Numbered from the stretch's first letter, positions 1 through 8,304 are shown. The stretch: 64,000 bases of DNA from Ideonella aquatica (GCF_018069755.1 NZ_JAGQDE010000021.1:1-64000), one strand, 5' to 3'. Numbers and translations are program-made. Notes: generated by a model from the sequence alone, not told the origin.

Positions 1-73
1 TGATCTCCAGCACCAACGCCGTCTTGCGCTTGGCCGTCCAGCGCTTGATCTCTTCGTCCATCAACATACTCAT
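1..73 (-). CDS. IS3-family transposase OrfA, N-terminal fragment (cut by window edge)
   Basis: The 24 visible residues begin MSMLMDEEIKRWTAKRK and match, from memory, the N terminus of the IS3-group OrfA proteins often annotated with a DUF1153-type helix-turn-helix. OrfA is the DNA-binding half of the transposase; the DDE catalytic part (OrfB or the frameshift fusion) would lie to the left. The start at 73 is preceded by GAAAGGAAG, a good ribosome binding site; an alternative ATG lies at 67. Only the N terminus can be judged. Confidence 0.75.
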   Translation of the reverse strand, partial: MSMLMDEEIKRWTAKRKTALVLEI

Positions 74-121
74 GGTGTCTTCCTTTCGACATTAACACCT
101 GAGCAGGTTTTCACTGGGTCA
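1..121 (-). mobile_element. Terminal end of an IS3-family insertion sequence (rest lies left of the window)
   Basis: The minus strand carries the start of an IS3-type orfA from position 73 leftwards. Reading inward, the terminal sequence begins TGACCCAGTGAAAACC at about 121. A 5'-TG terminus is usual for IS3-family ends. Immediately to the right the plus strand becomes PolB-polymerase coding sequence with no start codon of its own, so the element sits inside that gene. The exact boundary (between about 100 and 123) is inferred from where polymerase coding resumes, because the other end and the target duplication are outside the window. Confidence 0.75.
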
Positions 122-123
122 AT

Positions 124-1296
124 ACATTCATCCGCGCGGTGCTGGCAGAAGTACTGAACCGGATTCCGCGCCAGCATGTGGTCGTCAGTGCCACCACGGA
201 TGGCTTCCTGACCAGTGCGCCGCGTGAACACATCGACCTGACCGGTCCGCTGTCGCGGCGCTACCAGCGTCTTTGCTGGTGGGCCCTGCCCGGCTCGGAC
301 ATGCTGGAGGTAAAGCACGGCGCGGAGCAGGTGGTCTGCATGAAGACTCGCGGCCAGCTCACCGCCAGGCCGATGGCCGGGCAAGAGATCGTCGTGGCGA
401 AGGCGGGCGTGCAGCCGACCGTGCGTATCACCAAGCAGATGACGCCGGAGCAGATCCGCCGGGCGCAGAACGACGAGCTGCTGCAGATGTACCTACACCG
501 TACCCCGGGATCGACCGTGGTGCTCAAGGCCTTCCCCAGCCTGCGTGACCAGTGGGAGAAAGGTGTAGACCTTATCAAGGCCTCGAACAACGTGCGCATG
601 AGCCTGGAATTCGACCTCAAGCGGCGGCTGGTCGACGCGCGTGAGCTGGTGGTCCTGGGCTGGAACACCACGCACGTGGCTGCCAGCACGCAGCCCTGGG
701 CGACGGTGGCAGAGTTTGAGTTGGCCCGCGCCCGGTTGGATCAGCTGCGCGCGCCGCCCCGGAAGAAGCGGGCGCCTGCAAGGGCCGATGCCCCGTTAAA
801 CGCTGAGGTTGAGGGCTTCTGCATCAAGACTGTGGATGACGTCGCCCGGCTTGAGCAGGAGATCGGGCGTGGACGAGCGCGCGGTGCGGCCAGGGCTCAG
901 GGCAGACCCGTGTTGAACATGGGCCGTGACGGCCTGCGGGGCATGCTCAAGCGCGCGTTCCTGCGCGTTTACACCCGAAACGAGATGGGGCTGGTGCGCA
1001 AGTACACCTACACGCAGATGGCGCAGTGGTTCACCGATTTCGGTCTTGCCACCACCACGCAAGAGGTCAAGACCGCGAGGACGCAGCCTGTGGTCTTGGC
1101 GTCGGTGCCCAGGGCTGGGCCGGTGATGGAACTGCTGCGCGAGCTAGAGATCCTCTTTCCGGAGGCTGATCTCCGACCCTTGCTGGTGTCTCTGGACGAG
1201 GCGGAAGACAGCCCGTACGGTGACGGCGGCGCGCGGGGTGGTGGCGGTGACGACGACGAGCCTGCCGACGATGATGAGGAAGGCGATCCCAATTGA
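124..1296 (+). pseudogene. C-terminal fragment of a family B DNA polymerase, interrupted by the IS element
   Basis: About 390 codons are open, but the 5' part of the gene is replaced by the insertion sequence at 1-121. The first residues (NTFIRAVLAEVLNRIP) lead into VSATTDGFLT, which fits PolB motif C with its metal-binding aspartate, and about 50 residues on CMKTRGQL fits the PolB K-x-R-G type motif. The C terminus ends in a low-complexity Gly/Asp/Glu tail (GGGGDDDEPADDDEE). The palm N-terminal motifs and any exonuclease domain are missing, so the polymerase should be inactive. A GTG at 139 could start a shorter product. PolB genes of this kind occur on integrative elements, including pipolins (elements with a primer-independent PolB), but that subfamily is inference here. 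Confidence 0.6.
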
Positions 1297-1640
1297 CCGC
1301 GGGCAATGACGGCGCCTGCACGGGCGGTTGCCGCGGCTCAGCGCAGTGGACCGCAGGGGCACTGCGCGCGGCTGGCTTCAGCCAGCCCCTGGGCCCCGGG
1401 CGTGCGATGCACGCCTGGGTTAGTCACGTGCGGCATGGCCGGTCGTGATTCAACGCGCCTCGCGAATTTCATGCGCCGCCCAGGTCACCCATCGCAAGGC
1501 GAGATTCGCAAGCCTTCTTTGGTGATGCCCGCAGCATCGGGGGGCTGAGGCTGCGCGCATCCGGTAGGGGCCGCGGCGCTAACAGTCCGATGTGGGTGCT
1601 CGCGCTGGGCGGTGCCCGAACCGGATCGGAGGCGCCTAGC
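1297..1640. other. Non-coding stretch after the polymerase fragment
   Basis: No convincing gene is seen in these 344 bases. A small inverted repeat, GGCGTGC at 1399-1405 and GCACGCC at 1409-1415, could form a 7-bp hairpin with a 3-base loop but has no T-tract after it. The DNA may contain the promoter for the small winged-helix gene that follows. Confidence 0.4.
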
Positions 1641-1964
1641 GTGAGCATCCAACCCTTGACCATTCGACGGCCCCACCAGGTGCACATGCTGCTGCCCGTG
1701 CCGTGGCTGGAACGCGTCGCCCAGGTGCCCGGCAAGGCCCTGCACGTGGGCATCGTGCTGCTCTACCTCGCGGCCATCCGCAAGTCGGCTGAAGTGCGGT
1801 TCAGCCAGTCCACGCTGCGCAGGTTTCGCACCTCGCGGGATGCCAGCTACGACGCGCTCCGGCGCTTGTCCGCGGCCGGGCTGGTGCATGTGGCGAAGTC
1901 GCCCGGACGAAGCCCCGTGGTAACGCTGCTCGATGCCGACGGGCGCAGGCTGGTGGTGCTGTAG
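1641..1964 (+). CDS. Small winged-helix DNA-binding protein (putative)
   Basis: This 107-residue protein has a helix-turn-helix-like core: VRFSQSTLRRFRTSRDASYDALRRL followed in sequence by SAAGLVHVAKSPGRSPVV, which resembles a recognition helix and a beta wing of MarR/GntR-type proteins. GTG at 1641 is chosen because GGAGG stands at 1628-1632; an in-frame ATG at 1590 would add 17 residues without such a site. Proteins of this size on mobile elements are often regulators of element genes. The target is unknown, and the family could not be named. Confidence 0.5.
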   Translation: MSIQPLTIRRPHQVHMLLPVPWLERVAQVPGKALHVGIVLLYLAAIRKSAEVRFSQSTLRRFRTSRDASYDALRRLSAAGLVHVAKSPGRSPVVTLLDADGRRLVVL

Positions 1965-2002
1965 CGCACCCCGGGAGGGCTCTGGCGGCAAGAAATCAAC
2001 GA

Positions 2003-2040
2003 AGGAGACCCCCGATGGCTTTCGCCATCGGGGGTCTCCT
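2003..2040 (+). terminator. Perfect 17-bp stem-loop, terminator or translational hairpin
   Basis: Left arm 2003-2019 and right arm 2024-2040 are perfectly complementary over 17 bp with a TTTC loop. It lies 39 bases after the winged-helix gene and would end its transcript, although no T-tract follows. The left arm also contains AGGAG and an ATG eight bases on, so a ribosome binding site and start would be buried in the stem; the short frame behind it is not recognisable. Confidence 0.55.
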
Positions 2041-2260
2041 GCGACGCCTTCGATCGGACGGTCGGGCCAAGCGCTCATGGCGCGGCAGGTCGCGCGCATC
2101 GTGGTGGACAGCGTGCAAGCGGACTGGCAGCGTGGGCCGATCGCCTTCAGCCGCTGATCGAACCCGAGCAGGTTGGGCTGGCGCGGCGTCTTTGTGATGT
2201 CGCCCTTCTGGCTTGATGGGGGGTTGGTACGCTGGCCTTTGACGGCGATCGCGGAAGAGC

Positions 2261-2284
2261 GCGGGTGTCCCGAAGGACACCCGC
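2261..2284 (-). terminator. Hairpin downstream of the integrase gene
   Basis: A 10-bp perfect stem (2261-2270 with 2275-2284, loop CGAA) lies 34 bases beyond the integrase stop. Placement fits a terminator for the minus-strand integrase, but no long T-run follows. Confidence 0.5.
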
Positions 2285-2318
2285 ACTTCTCATGGGCTGG
2301 CCGGATGGTCCGGCGCGA

Positions 2319-3632
2319 TCACGTCCCGGCGGCCGGGGTGTGCGCAGTAACCTTCATCGCCCGCGTCACGGCATCCGCCAAGGCTTGCGTTCCTGATCGC
2401 ACTGTCGTGTCGTTCAGGTGTGCATAACGCTGAACCATACGGGCAGTTTTATGCGCGAGCATGGACTGCACGACATACAGGGAAACGCCATTTTGCACAG
2501 CGAGTGAGGCCGCGGTATGGCGTAACGTGTGGACATGCACGTGCTCGGTTATGCCAGCGGCCTTCTGCGCACGCTCCAGCGTTTTCCGCACGTTGTTGAT
2601 CGGCTTGTCGACGCCATCGCGGCCGGGGAAGACGTAGATCGACTTGCCCTTGCTCGGCTGGCGTTTGAGCAGCTCGATGGCGGCATCGGACAACTGCACC
2701 CAGTGGACATGCCCGTTCTTCGTGCGCTCGATCTTCGCCACGCCTTGCACCAGGTCCACGGCCGACCACTCCAGCTGCAGGATCTCCTCGCGGCGGCAGG
2801 CCGTGAGCAGCAGCAGCTTCAGCGCATCGGCCGCCACCGGGTTCTCGTCGGCGTCGAGAGCAGCCATGAGGCGCCCGACTTCGTCGGCGGTCATGTACCG
2901 CTGGCCGTCGCTCTTCTCCTTGAACAGCTTGACCTTGGCCACCGGGTTGATCTTTACCACGTCGTGGTTGATCGCCTCGCGGAAGATCGCCGAGACCAGG
3001 GTGAGCAGGCGGTTCGCCGTCGCGGCTGATCGACCCTTGAAGGTGTCGGCCTTCAGCCGTTCGACGTCGCGGCTGCTGATGTCGCACAGGCGCATGCCGC
3101 CCCAGCGGCGGGCGAGGTGGTTCTCGTAGCGGCTCTTGTCGTCCTGCCAGCTACGCTTGTTCATCTGGGCCCAGGGCAGGTACTCGCGGCGCACCCACTC
3201 ATCCAGCGTGGGCATCTCCTTCAGTCGGTCGCGCTCGTCCTGCGGATCGACGTTGCGGTCCAAGCTGGCGCGGGCGGCCAGCGCGATCTGCCGGGCCTCG
3301 GCCAGCGTCATCGCGCCGACGGTGCCGATGCGCATGCCCCGCTTGCGGCCGTTGGGCGCTGTGTAGCGGAAGAGGTAGGTGCCCTGGCCGGATCGCCCGA
3401 CCTCGGCCTTGAGGCCCGGGCAGCCTTCGTCGGTGTACTCGACGGATTTCTGGCTGGAGCCGGGCGCGGGGCCCTTGAGCAGGGCCATCGCATCCTCGTT
3501 GAAGTGGAAGTGGGTCTTCGACTTGCCGCGCTGCATCGCCTGCTGGCCCCGGCGGGCGTTCTTCGGCGGCAGACCGCCGGTGGCGATGGCGGCGGCGCGG
3601 GCGGTCGGGGTCTTCTTGGGGCTCTTGGTCAT
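2319..3632 (-). CDS. Site-specific tyrosine integrase (phage/island type)
   Basis: This 437-residue tyrosine recombinase catalyses integration and excision of a mobile element at an attachment site. The N-terminal part (about 55-140) resembles the arm-binding DUF4102-like domain of P4-type integrases (GLKAEVGRSGQGTYLFRY, GTVGAMTLAEAR). A SAM-like core-binding domain follows, then the catalytic domain with Arg in TACRREE near 280, HTLRH near 370 and the nucleophile Tyr in RYAHL near 401. All key residues are present, so the enzyme looks intact. The start is placed at the ATG at 3632 (MTKSPKKT); longer reading upstream runs through a hairpin and is not needed. Unusually it is not beside the tRNA-Phe but about 11 kb from it. 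Confidence 0.88.
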   Translation of the reverse strand: MTKSPKKTPTARAAAIATGGLPPKNARRGQQAMQRGKSKTHFHFNEDAMALLKGPAPGSSQKSVEYTDEGCPGLKAEVGRSGQGTYLFRYTAPNGRKRGMRIGTVGAMTLAEARQIALAARASLDRNVDPQDERDRLKEMPTLDEWVRREYLPWAQMNKRSWQDDKSRYENHLARRWGGMRLCDISSRDVERLKADTFKGRSAATANRLLTLVSAIFREAINHDVVKINPVAKVKLFKEKSDGQRYMTADEVGRLMAALDADENPVAADALKLLLLTACRREEILQLEWSAVDLVQGVAKIERTKNGHVHWVQLSDAAIELLKRQPSKGKSIYVFPGRDGVDKPINNVRKTLERAQKAAGITEHVHVHTLRHTAASLAVQNGVSLYVVQSMLAHKTARMVQRYAHLNDTTVRSGTQALADAVTRAMKVTAHTPAAGT

Positions 3633-3655
3633 GGTGGGATCTCTTCGGGCGTCAC

Positions 3656-3698
3656 ATAAAGGAAAGCCCGCCGACCGGCGCTGGACCGGGGGCGGGCT
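3656..3698 (-). terminator. Terminator-like hairpin upstream of the integrase
   Basis: AGCCCGCC at 3665-3672 pairs with GGCGGGCT at 3691-3698; on the minus strand the stem is followed by TTTCCTTTA. This would stop transcription arriving from the small-gene operon at 4.2-6.2 kb before it reaches the integrase. Confidence 0.6.
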
Positions 3699-4216
3699 GT
3701 GGGATGGCGGCGGGCCGAGGTCGGCCCGGGAATCCGCTATGTGGCTGTTGCGAAATCCTCCTTTGCGCGCAAAGTTGACCGAGGCGAATCCATCCGCGTG
3801 TCGGTCGATGTGGGCGCCGGTGGCTGCCAGGTGCCCGCCGGCCTGCACGCGGGTCGGTCATCCGTGGGCCACTCGCCCAGGTACGCGAGCCACGTTGGGC
3901 ATGAAGCCTTCATCGGCTTGGGCTTACGGCACCGGTGGGGTGGTGCAATCCGCGGGGCGCTGGGACGGCCCGGTGGATCTCCGGTAGATCGCGTCGTCGT
4001 CGGCGTCTTCTCGGCGCGGGCAGTGGCTGCAGCTGCTCAATCAAGGGCGGCTGCGGCTGCCGCGAAAGGGTCCCTCGCGAAGCCGTCGCGACCACAGTGC
4101 GCTGCCGATGTGTGGGCCAGCGGATTACGACTGAGTCACTGTGGTGCCGCTTCGAATCTGCTGCGGGTAAACGCCTGGCTACGGCAACGCGCAGCCATGC
4201 CGGCGTGCGCGCCCGG
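3699..4216. other. About 520 bases without a convincing gene
   Basis: Short frames exist on both strands, for example an arginine-rich 61-residue frame at 3910-4095 minus with a GTG start, but none shows a domain, a good start or sensible composition. The stretch ends just after the stop of the small-gene operon. It may hold the 3' untranslated region of that operon or degraded island DNA. Confidence 0.35.
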
Positions 4217-4420
4217 TCAGCCGGTCAGGCCGTAGAACTCGCGCGTCTGCACCAGCGCCTCGCGCTCGGCCTCGGCTCGGGGCAGGCCGGCATCGAACTC
4301 AAGGATGCCGGCGCGCTCCTCGAAGAACTCGCGTTGACCATGGTTGAGGCGGGCGACGGCGCGGGCCACGTCGGCGTCGATGGGCCGCGGCAGGCCGTCA
4401 GATGAGTCGGGCTCGGTCAT
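4217..4420 (-). CDS. Small conserved mobile-element protein, unknown function
   Basis: A 67-residue acidic protein with the pattern FFEERAGILEFDAGLPRAEAEREA, a signature I associate with small uncharacterised proteins of plasmids, phages and islands. No catalytic motif, membrane segment or signal peptide is seen. The start ATG at 4420 lies just beyond the stop of the preceding gene (4423-4425), so translational coupling is likely. It is the last gene of a minus-strand set running 6154 to 4217. Confidence 0.6.
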   Translation of the reverse strand: MTEPDSSDGLPRPIDADVARAVARLNHGQREFFEERAGILEFDAGLPRAEAEREALVQTREFYGLTG

Positions 4421-4422
4421 TT

Positions 4423-4767
4423 CTAGTACTCCACTGCCAGCAAGGCTGTCGTGATGCGGCCGGGGCCCTGGCCGTCGGTGTCCTCGGTGATCAGGTAGAC
4501 CCTCTCGCCGGCCACGGTGTAGGCCGACAAGATGCGCTCGCCGCTGGCGATGGCGTCCACGTTGGCCTGGCGGTCGCTGGCGGACAGCTCGCCGTAGTCG
4601 CCGGCCACGTGTCGGCGCACCAGCGCCTGTACGGCCGTGCCGGGGTTGGCTTCCAGGTGGGCGATCAGGCCGCGCGTGGCGTACAGCTGGCCGAGATCGA
4701 ACAGCGGGCAGGCGGGCTGCTGCAGATCGGCGCGTGGGGGTGGCGCCATGGGAACGGTGTCGATCAT
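4423..4767 (-). CDS. Small conserved mobile-element protein (LSAYTLADG/ITE type), unknown function
   Basis: A 114-residue protein with the pattern ATRGLIAHLEANPG, ALVRRHVAGDYGEL, ILSAYTVAGERVYLITED, ending TTALLAVEY. This pattern is shared by small plasmid and phage proteins that databases sometimes label, probably wrongly, as type I restriction subunit M. The start at 4767 is chosen because the homologous part begins soon after; longer reading upstream has no similarity I recognise. Its neighbours are further small island proteins. Confidence 0.65.
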   Translation of the reverse strand: MIDTVPMAPPPRADLQQPACPLFDLGQLYATRGLIAHLEANPGTAVQALVRRHVAGDYGELSASDRQANVDAIASGERILSAYTVAGERVYLITEDTDGQGPGRITTALLAVEY

Positions 4768-4886
4768 GGGGGCTCCAGAAATGGGACCGCCCCTGGTGCA
4801 GGGTGCACGCAGGGGTGGAAGCGGGCGCATGAACGCGCCGGGTGGTCGGGGTGGTGGTGGGTGGCGACAGCCGGCCGAATCGGCGC

Positions 4887-5456
4887 TCAGCGGCCTTCCT
4901 GGCATCGCGCAGCCAGGGCCCAGAAGGCCCGGCTGATGAGGCGCTCGTACTTCTTCGTGTGGCTGGGCTCGCCGGTGATCGCGCTGGGCGGCACGGGCTC
5001 GACAAGGTGGTCGGCGTGCTCGCGGTAGGTGTCGATGGCCGCGGTGTCCTGGCCGGACAGCTCGCGCCCGTTCACGCCGATGACGTACCAGTGATCGACG
5101 CGGTCGGGTAGCGCGCCGTGCTCGGTGGACAGGTTGGCCAGCCACAAGCCGGCCTGCGCCTCGGTGAGGTGCGCCATGTCCTCGTCCATCTCGCCGTCGA
5201 AGCTGGCGGCATAGCAGCCCGTGGCCGGGCTGTAGACCATCAGCGCGCGCGGCACGCCGCAGTGCAGGACGACGGGATGGGCTTTGAGCAGGTCCAGGCA
5301 GCGAGTGACGCTGTTGAGGTCGACACCGTCGACCAGCTCGAAGACATCGAGCACGACGGTCGGGCTGCCGCCGTCCAGGCCGACCAGCATCAGGTCGGTC
5401 GGCACCAACGCCTGGGCCCAGGCCGGTCGGCCTGGGGTGGTGGTGGGGGCCGGCAT
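4887..5456 (-). CDS. Conserved island protein of unknown function
   Basis: This 189-residue soluble, acidic protein has no signal peptide or membrane segment. The composition and codon pattern are those of a real gene, and the start at 5456 follows the stop of the upstream gene (5459-5461) by two bases. Readable stretches include VVLDVFELVDGVDLNSVTRC and YVIGVNGRELSGQDTAAIDT. I do not recognise a family. Its place in a run of small island genes suggests a plasmid- or element-maintenance or host-interaction role, but this is only context. Confidence 0.6.
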   Translation of the reverse strand: MPAPTTTPGRPAWAQALVPTDLMLVGLDGGSPTVVLDVFELVDGVDLNSVTRCLDLLKAHPVVLHCGVPRALMVYSPATGCYAASFDGEMDEDMAHLTEAQAGLWLANLSTEHGALPDRVDHWYVIGVNGRELSGQDTAAIDTYREHADHLVEPVPPSAITGEPSHTKKYERLISRAFWALAARCQEGR

Positions 5457-5458
5457 GG

Positions 5459-6154
5459 TCAGGCCTTCACCTTGCCCCGGCGGCGGGGCTTGGCGGCGGG
5501 CTCGGGCTCGCCCTCACCGGCCTGCCCGGCCTGCCCGGCCTCATCGGCATCGGCTGGCGCGCTGGTGGTCTCGTCGGCCTGGGATTGCCCGGCGTCCTCT
5601 CCCGCCTCGGCGAAAGCGGCCGACTTGATGCCCGCAGCCTCACCCTCGCCAGCGGTGGCGGCGGTCTCGCGGTCGCCGTCAGCCGCGGGCTCGGCCGCCG
5701 CCGGCTTGCCGATCTGGAACACAGGCAGGCCCGCTCCCTGCTCGGCGGCCTGGGCGTGCACCTGGGCGCACCAGTCGTCCCAGAAGCCGGCATCGGCCAG
5801 AGGCTGGCCCCGGCCGGGGCCCGCGCGCTGGACGCGGTTCAGCAGGCCCTCGGCGCACAACGCTGCCACGGCGAAATAGCCGTTGTTCGTGCTGCGGCCG
5901 ACGAAGGCCGGCTTGAACGCGCTGGCGCCCAGCGGCTTGTCGGTGTCGGTCTGGCCGGCGCAGCGGCGCAAGGCCGAGATTGGCACGGCCTCGCGGCTGA
6001 AGTAGCCGCCGCCGTCATTGCCCGTCAAGGCGATGAAGGGTTCGGTGCGGTCGGCGTCGATCAGGACGGCGTAGCTGATCGTGCCCGTGGAATTGGCGCC
6101 GAGCTTCGCGGCGGTGCCCTGGCGGACCAGGTGAAAGGTGGTGGTCGAGGTCAT
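5459..6154 (-). CDS. Conserved mobile-element protein with Ala/Glu-rich basic tail
   Basis: A 231-residue protein. The N-terminal 135 residues form a compact domain (KLGANSTGTISYAVLIDADR, NDGGGYFSREAVPIS, FVGRSTNNGYFAVAALCAEGLL) that I associate with uncharacterised proteins of integrative elements and plasmids. The C-terminal part from about 150 is low-complexity Ala/Glu/Gly (including GQAGQAGEG) and ends in a basic PRRRGKVKA tail that could bind nucleic acid. The start at 6154 has AGAGGA upstream; the operon starts here, right after a terminator hairpin at 6193-6224. Confidence 0.6.
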   Translation of the reverse strand: MTSTTTFHLVRQGTAAKLGANSTGTISYAVLIDADRTEPFIALTGNDGGGYFSREAVPISALRRCAGQTDTDKPLGASAFKPAFVGRSTNNGYFAVAALCAEGLLNRVQRAGPGRGQPLADAGFWDDWCAQVHAQAAEQGAGLPVFQIGKPAAAEPAADGDRETAATAGEGEAAGIKSAAFAEAGEDAGQSQADETTSAPADADEAGQAGQAGEGEPEPAAKPRRRGKVKA

Positions 6155-6192
6155 GTGTGGCGTCCTCTCGGTGCATCGGGTGCCCGGAAAGC

Positions 6193-6224
6193 AAAACGCC
6201 CATGGCGGTGAGGCCATGGGCGTT
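6193..6224 (-). terminator. Rho-independent terminator before the small-gene operon
   Basis: A perfect 12-bp stem (6195-6206 with 6213-6224, six-base loop) is followed on the minus strand by TTTTGCTTT. It closes the transcript of the tiny gene at 6271-6387 and insulates the operon that starts at 6154. Confidence 0.75.
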
Positions 6225-6270
6225 CAGGGTGTTGAAGGTGCCGGCGCTCGGGCCGGCGGGCGGGCCGATG

Positions 6271-6387
6271 TCAGCGGCGGACGCGCACGTGGACGTTGAC
6301 GTCCAGCTGCGTGGGGAAGCTGAACGAGGTCGAGCGCGACAGGCTGGACAGGGTGGACAGGGTGGACAGGGTGGATGCGATGGTCAT
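6271..6387 (-). CDS. Very small Ser/Thr/Leu-repeat protein (putative)
   Basis: A 38-residue frame beginning MTIASTLSTLSTLSSLS and ending VNVHVRVRR. The STL repeat is encoded by a 9-base DNA repeat (GGACAGGGT type, about 6340-6372). An ATG at 6387 has GGAG upstream, and a rho-independent terminator follows 47 bases after the stop, which argues for a transcribed unit. The alternating hydrophobic/basic C terminus is unusual. No family is recognised; a chance frame over a repeat remains possible. Confidence 0.4.
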   Translation of the reverse strand: MTIASTLSTLSTLSSLSRSTSFSFPTQLDVNVHVRVRR

Positions 6388-6585
6388 GGGGGAAGCTCCG
6401 TGGTCGGGTGGATGGGTGGTACCGCTGGGCGGCGGCCACAGCCATGAAATGCGCTTGACTGATGTAGCGCACACGGAACAGGAAATACCGCGCCAGCGAT
6501 CGATACCCCTGATCTGGCGGGCGCGGCGGGCAGAATGCATTGGCGCCTGCCGCGATACTGGAATGGCACCCATAGGGACGGATTC

Positions 6586-8304
6586 ATGGACCAAGTCGAA
6601 CAACAGTTTTTCAACGACCTCGAAAAGAAGCTCTGGACCTCGGCCGACAAGCTGCGCTCCAACCTGGACGCAGCGGTCTACAAGCACATTGCCCTGGGTC
6701 TACTTTTCCTCAAGTACGTGTCTGACGCCTTCGAAGAGCGGCAAAGAGAGCTGGACGCCCACTTCCGTGACCCAGCCCACGACTACTACATGGACCCGGC
6801 GGACTTCCCCGAGGATTACGAGGGCAACGTCGCAGCTGAGCGCGAGGTGCGCGACTACTACACCGAGAAGAACGTTTTCTGGGTGCCAGTGGAAGCACGC
6901 TGGCAAACGCTGATGGAGTGCGCCCAGCTGCCCCCAAAGGCCCCGCTGCCCTGGAACAAGCCCGGCAAGGACGAGCCCGAAGAGATGCGCAGCGTGGGCT
7001 GGCTGATCGACAACGCCATGGAGGCGATCGAGCGCGAGAACGCCAAGCTCAAGAACGTGTTGAACAAGAACTTCGCCAGCACCGAGCTGGAGTCCGCCAA
7101 GCTGGCCGATCTGATCGCCTTGTTCTCAGACACGAACTTCCACGCCACCGAATACAAGGGCCAGCCGCTGAACCTGCAGGCCAAGGACATCCTGGGCCAC
7201 ATCTACGAATACTTCCTGGGCGAGTTCGCGCTGGCTGAGGGCAAGAAGGGCGGCCAGTACTACACGCCCAAGAGCATCGTGAGCCTGATCGTGAACATGC
7301 TGCAGCCCTTCAAGGGCCGGGTGTACGACCCGGCCATGGGCTCGGGCGGCTTCTTCGTGCAGAGCGAAGACTTCATCGAGCAGCACGCCGGCAAGAGCAC
7401 CAAAGGCGGCGGCAACAAGGCCAGCGGCCAGATCAGCGTGTACGGGCAAGAGAGCAACCCCACCACCTGGAAGCTGGCGGCCATGAACATGGCCATCCGC
7501 GGCATCGACTTCAACTTTGGCGGCGGGCCTGGCGACACGCTACAGAACGACCTGCACCCCGACCTGCGCGCCGACTACGTGATGGCCAACCCGCCCTTCA
7601 ACATGAAGGAGTGGTGGAGCGAAAAGCTGGCCAATGACCCACGCTGGCTGCCCGGTTGCACGCCGCCGCAGGGCAACGCCAACTTCGCCTGGCTGCAGCA
7701 CATGCTGTACCACTTGGCGCCCACCGGCAGCCTGGCCCTGCTGCTGGCCAACGGCTCGATGAGCAGCAACTCCAACGGCGAAGGCGAGATCCGCAAGCGC
7801 CTGGTGGAAGACGACTTTGTGGAATGCATGGTGGCCTTGCCCGGCCAGCTGTTCACCAACACGCAGATCCCGGCCTGCATCTGGTTCCTGACCCGCGACA
7901 AGGTCAACGGCTTCAACCTGAACAAGAAGAAGCGCGACCGGCGCCGGCAGTTCTTGTTCATCGACGCGCGTCAGATGGGCTACATGAAGGACCGGGTGCT
8001 GCGCGACTTCACTGGCCAGGACATCCAGAAGATCGCCGACACCTTCCATGCTTGGCAGCAGGGCGCGGGTTATGAAGACGTGAAAGGCTTCTGCTTCTCG
8101 GCCAGCTTGGACGAAGTGCGCAAGCAGGAGCATGTGCTGACTCCTGGGCGCTATGTGGGTGCAGAAGACCAGACCGAGGACGGTGACCTGTTCGCCGACA
8201 AGATGGCGCGGCTCACTTTACAGCTGGCTGACCAGTTCGCGGAGAGTACGAAGCTGCAGGGGGAGATCAAGAAGAATCTCGCAGGGCTGGGATATGAGCT
8301 CTAA
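6586..8304 (+). CDS. hsdM: Type I restriction-modification system methyltransferase subunit HsdM
   Basis: HsdM (572 residues) transfers a methyl group from S-adenosylmethionine to N6 of adenine in the site chosen by HsdS; two HsdM and one HsdS form the methyltransferase. The N-terminal helical domain (about 1-170) is followed by the catalytic fold, with SAM-binding motif DPAMGSGGFF near 248 and the catalytic NPPF near 335. Both are intact. The start at 6586 (MDQVEQQFF) gives the usual N terminus; an in-frame upstream start at 6535 adds residues unlike the family. It is the first gene of a four-gene operon and overlaps hsdS by 11 bases. Confidence 0.93.
   Translation: MDQVEQQFFNDLEKKLWTSADKLRSNLDAAVYKHIALGLLFLKYVSDAFEERQRELDAHFRDPAHDYYMDPADFPEDYEGNVAAEREVRDYYTEKNVFWVPVEARWQTLMECAQLPPKAPLPWNKPGKDEPEEMRSVGWLIDNAMEAIERENAKLKNVLNKNFASTELESAKLADLIALFSDTNFHATEYKGQPLNLQAKDILGHIYEYFLGEFALAEGKKGGQYYTPKSIVSLIVNMLQPFKGRVYDPAMGSGGFFVQSEDFIEQHAGKSTKGGGNKASGQISVYGQESNPTTWKLAAMNMAIRGIDFNFGGGPGDTLQNDLHPDLRADYVMANPPFNMKEWWSEKLANDPRWLPGCTPPQGNANFAWLQHMLYHLAPTGSLALLLANGSMSSNSNGEGEIRKRLVEDDFVECMVALPGQLFTNTQIPACIWFLTRDKVNGFNLNKKKRDRRRQFLFIDARQMGYMKDRVLRDFTGQDIQKIADTFHAWQQGAGYEDVKGFCFSASLDEVRKQEHVLTPGRYVGAEDQTEDGDLFADKMARLTLQLADQFAESTKLQGEIKKNLAGLGYEL

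Larger units (their letters stand above)
1965..2318. other. Intergenic DNA between winged-helix gene and integrase, with two hairpins and a possible gene remnant
   Basis: Two perfect hairpins (2003-2040 and 2261-2284) lie here. Between them, 2078-2157 on the plus strand reads MARQVARIVVDSVQADW and on to a TGA. That looks like the tail of a real protein, but I recognise no family and see no upstream part, so it is best taken as a remnant or chance. Confidence 0.35.

Noticed and set aside
2078-2157. MARQVARIVVDSVQADW... considered as a small gene
   Set aside because: It is only 26 residues, with no ribosome binding site, no family, and may be a remnant tail; mentioned in the intergenic entry only.
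3910-4095. A 61-residue arginine-rich minus-strand frame considered as an excisionase
   Set aside because: It has only a GTG start, no recognisable helix-turn-helix, and low-complexity RRRRRRR sequence.
6340-6372. GGACAGGGT tandem repeat considered as a CRISPR or iteron array
   Set aside because: Units are 9 bases with no spacers and lie within the tiny STL-repeat frame. No cas genes or replication initiator are in the window.
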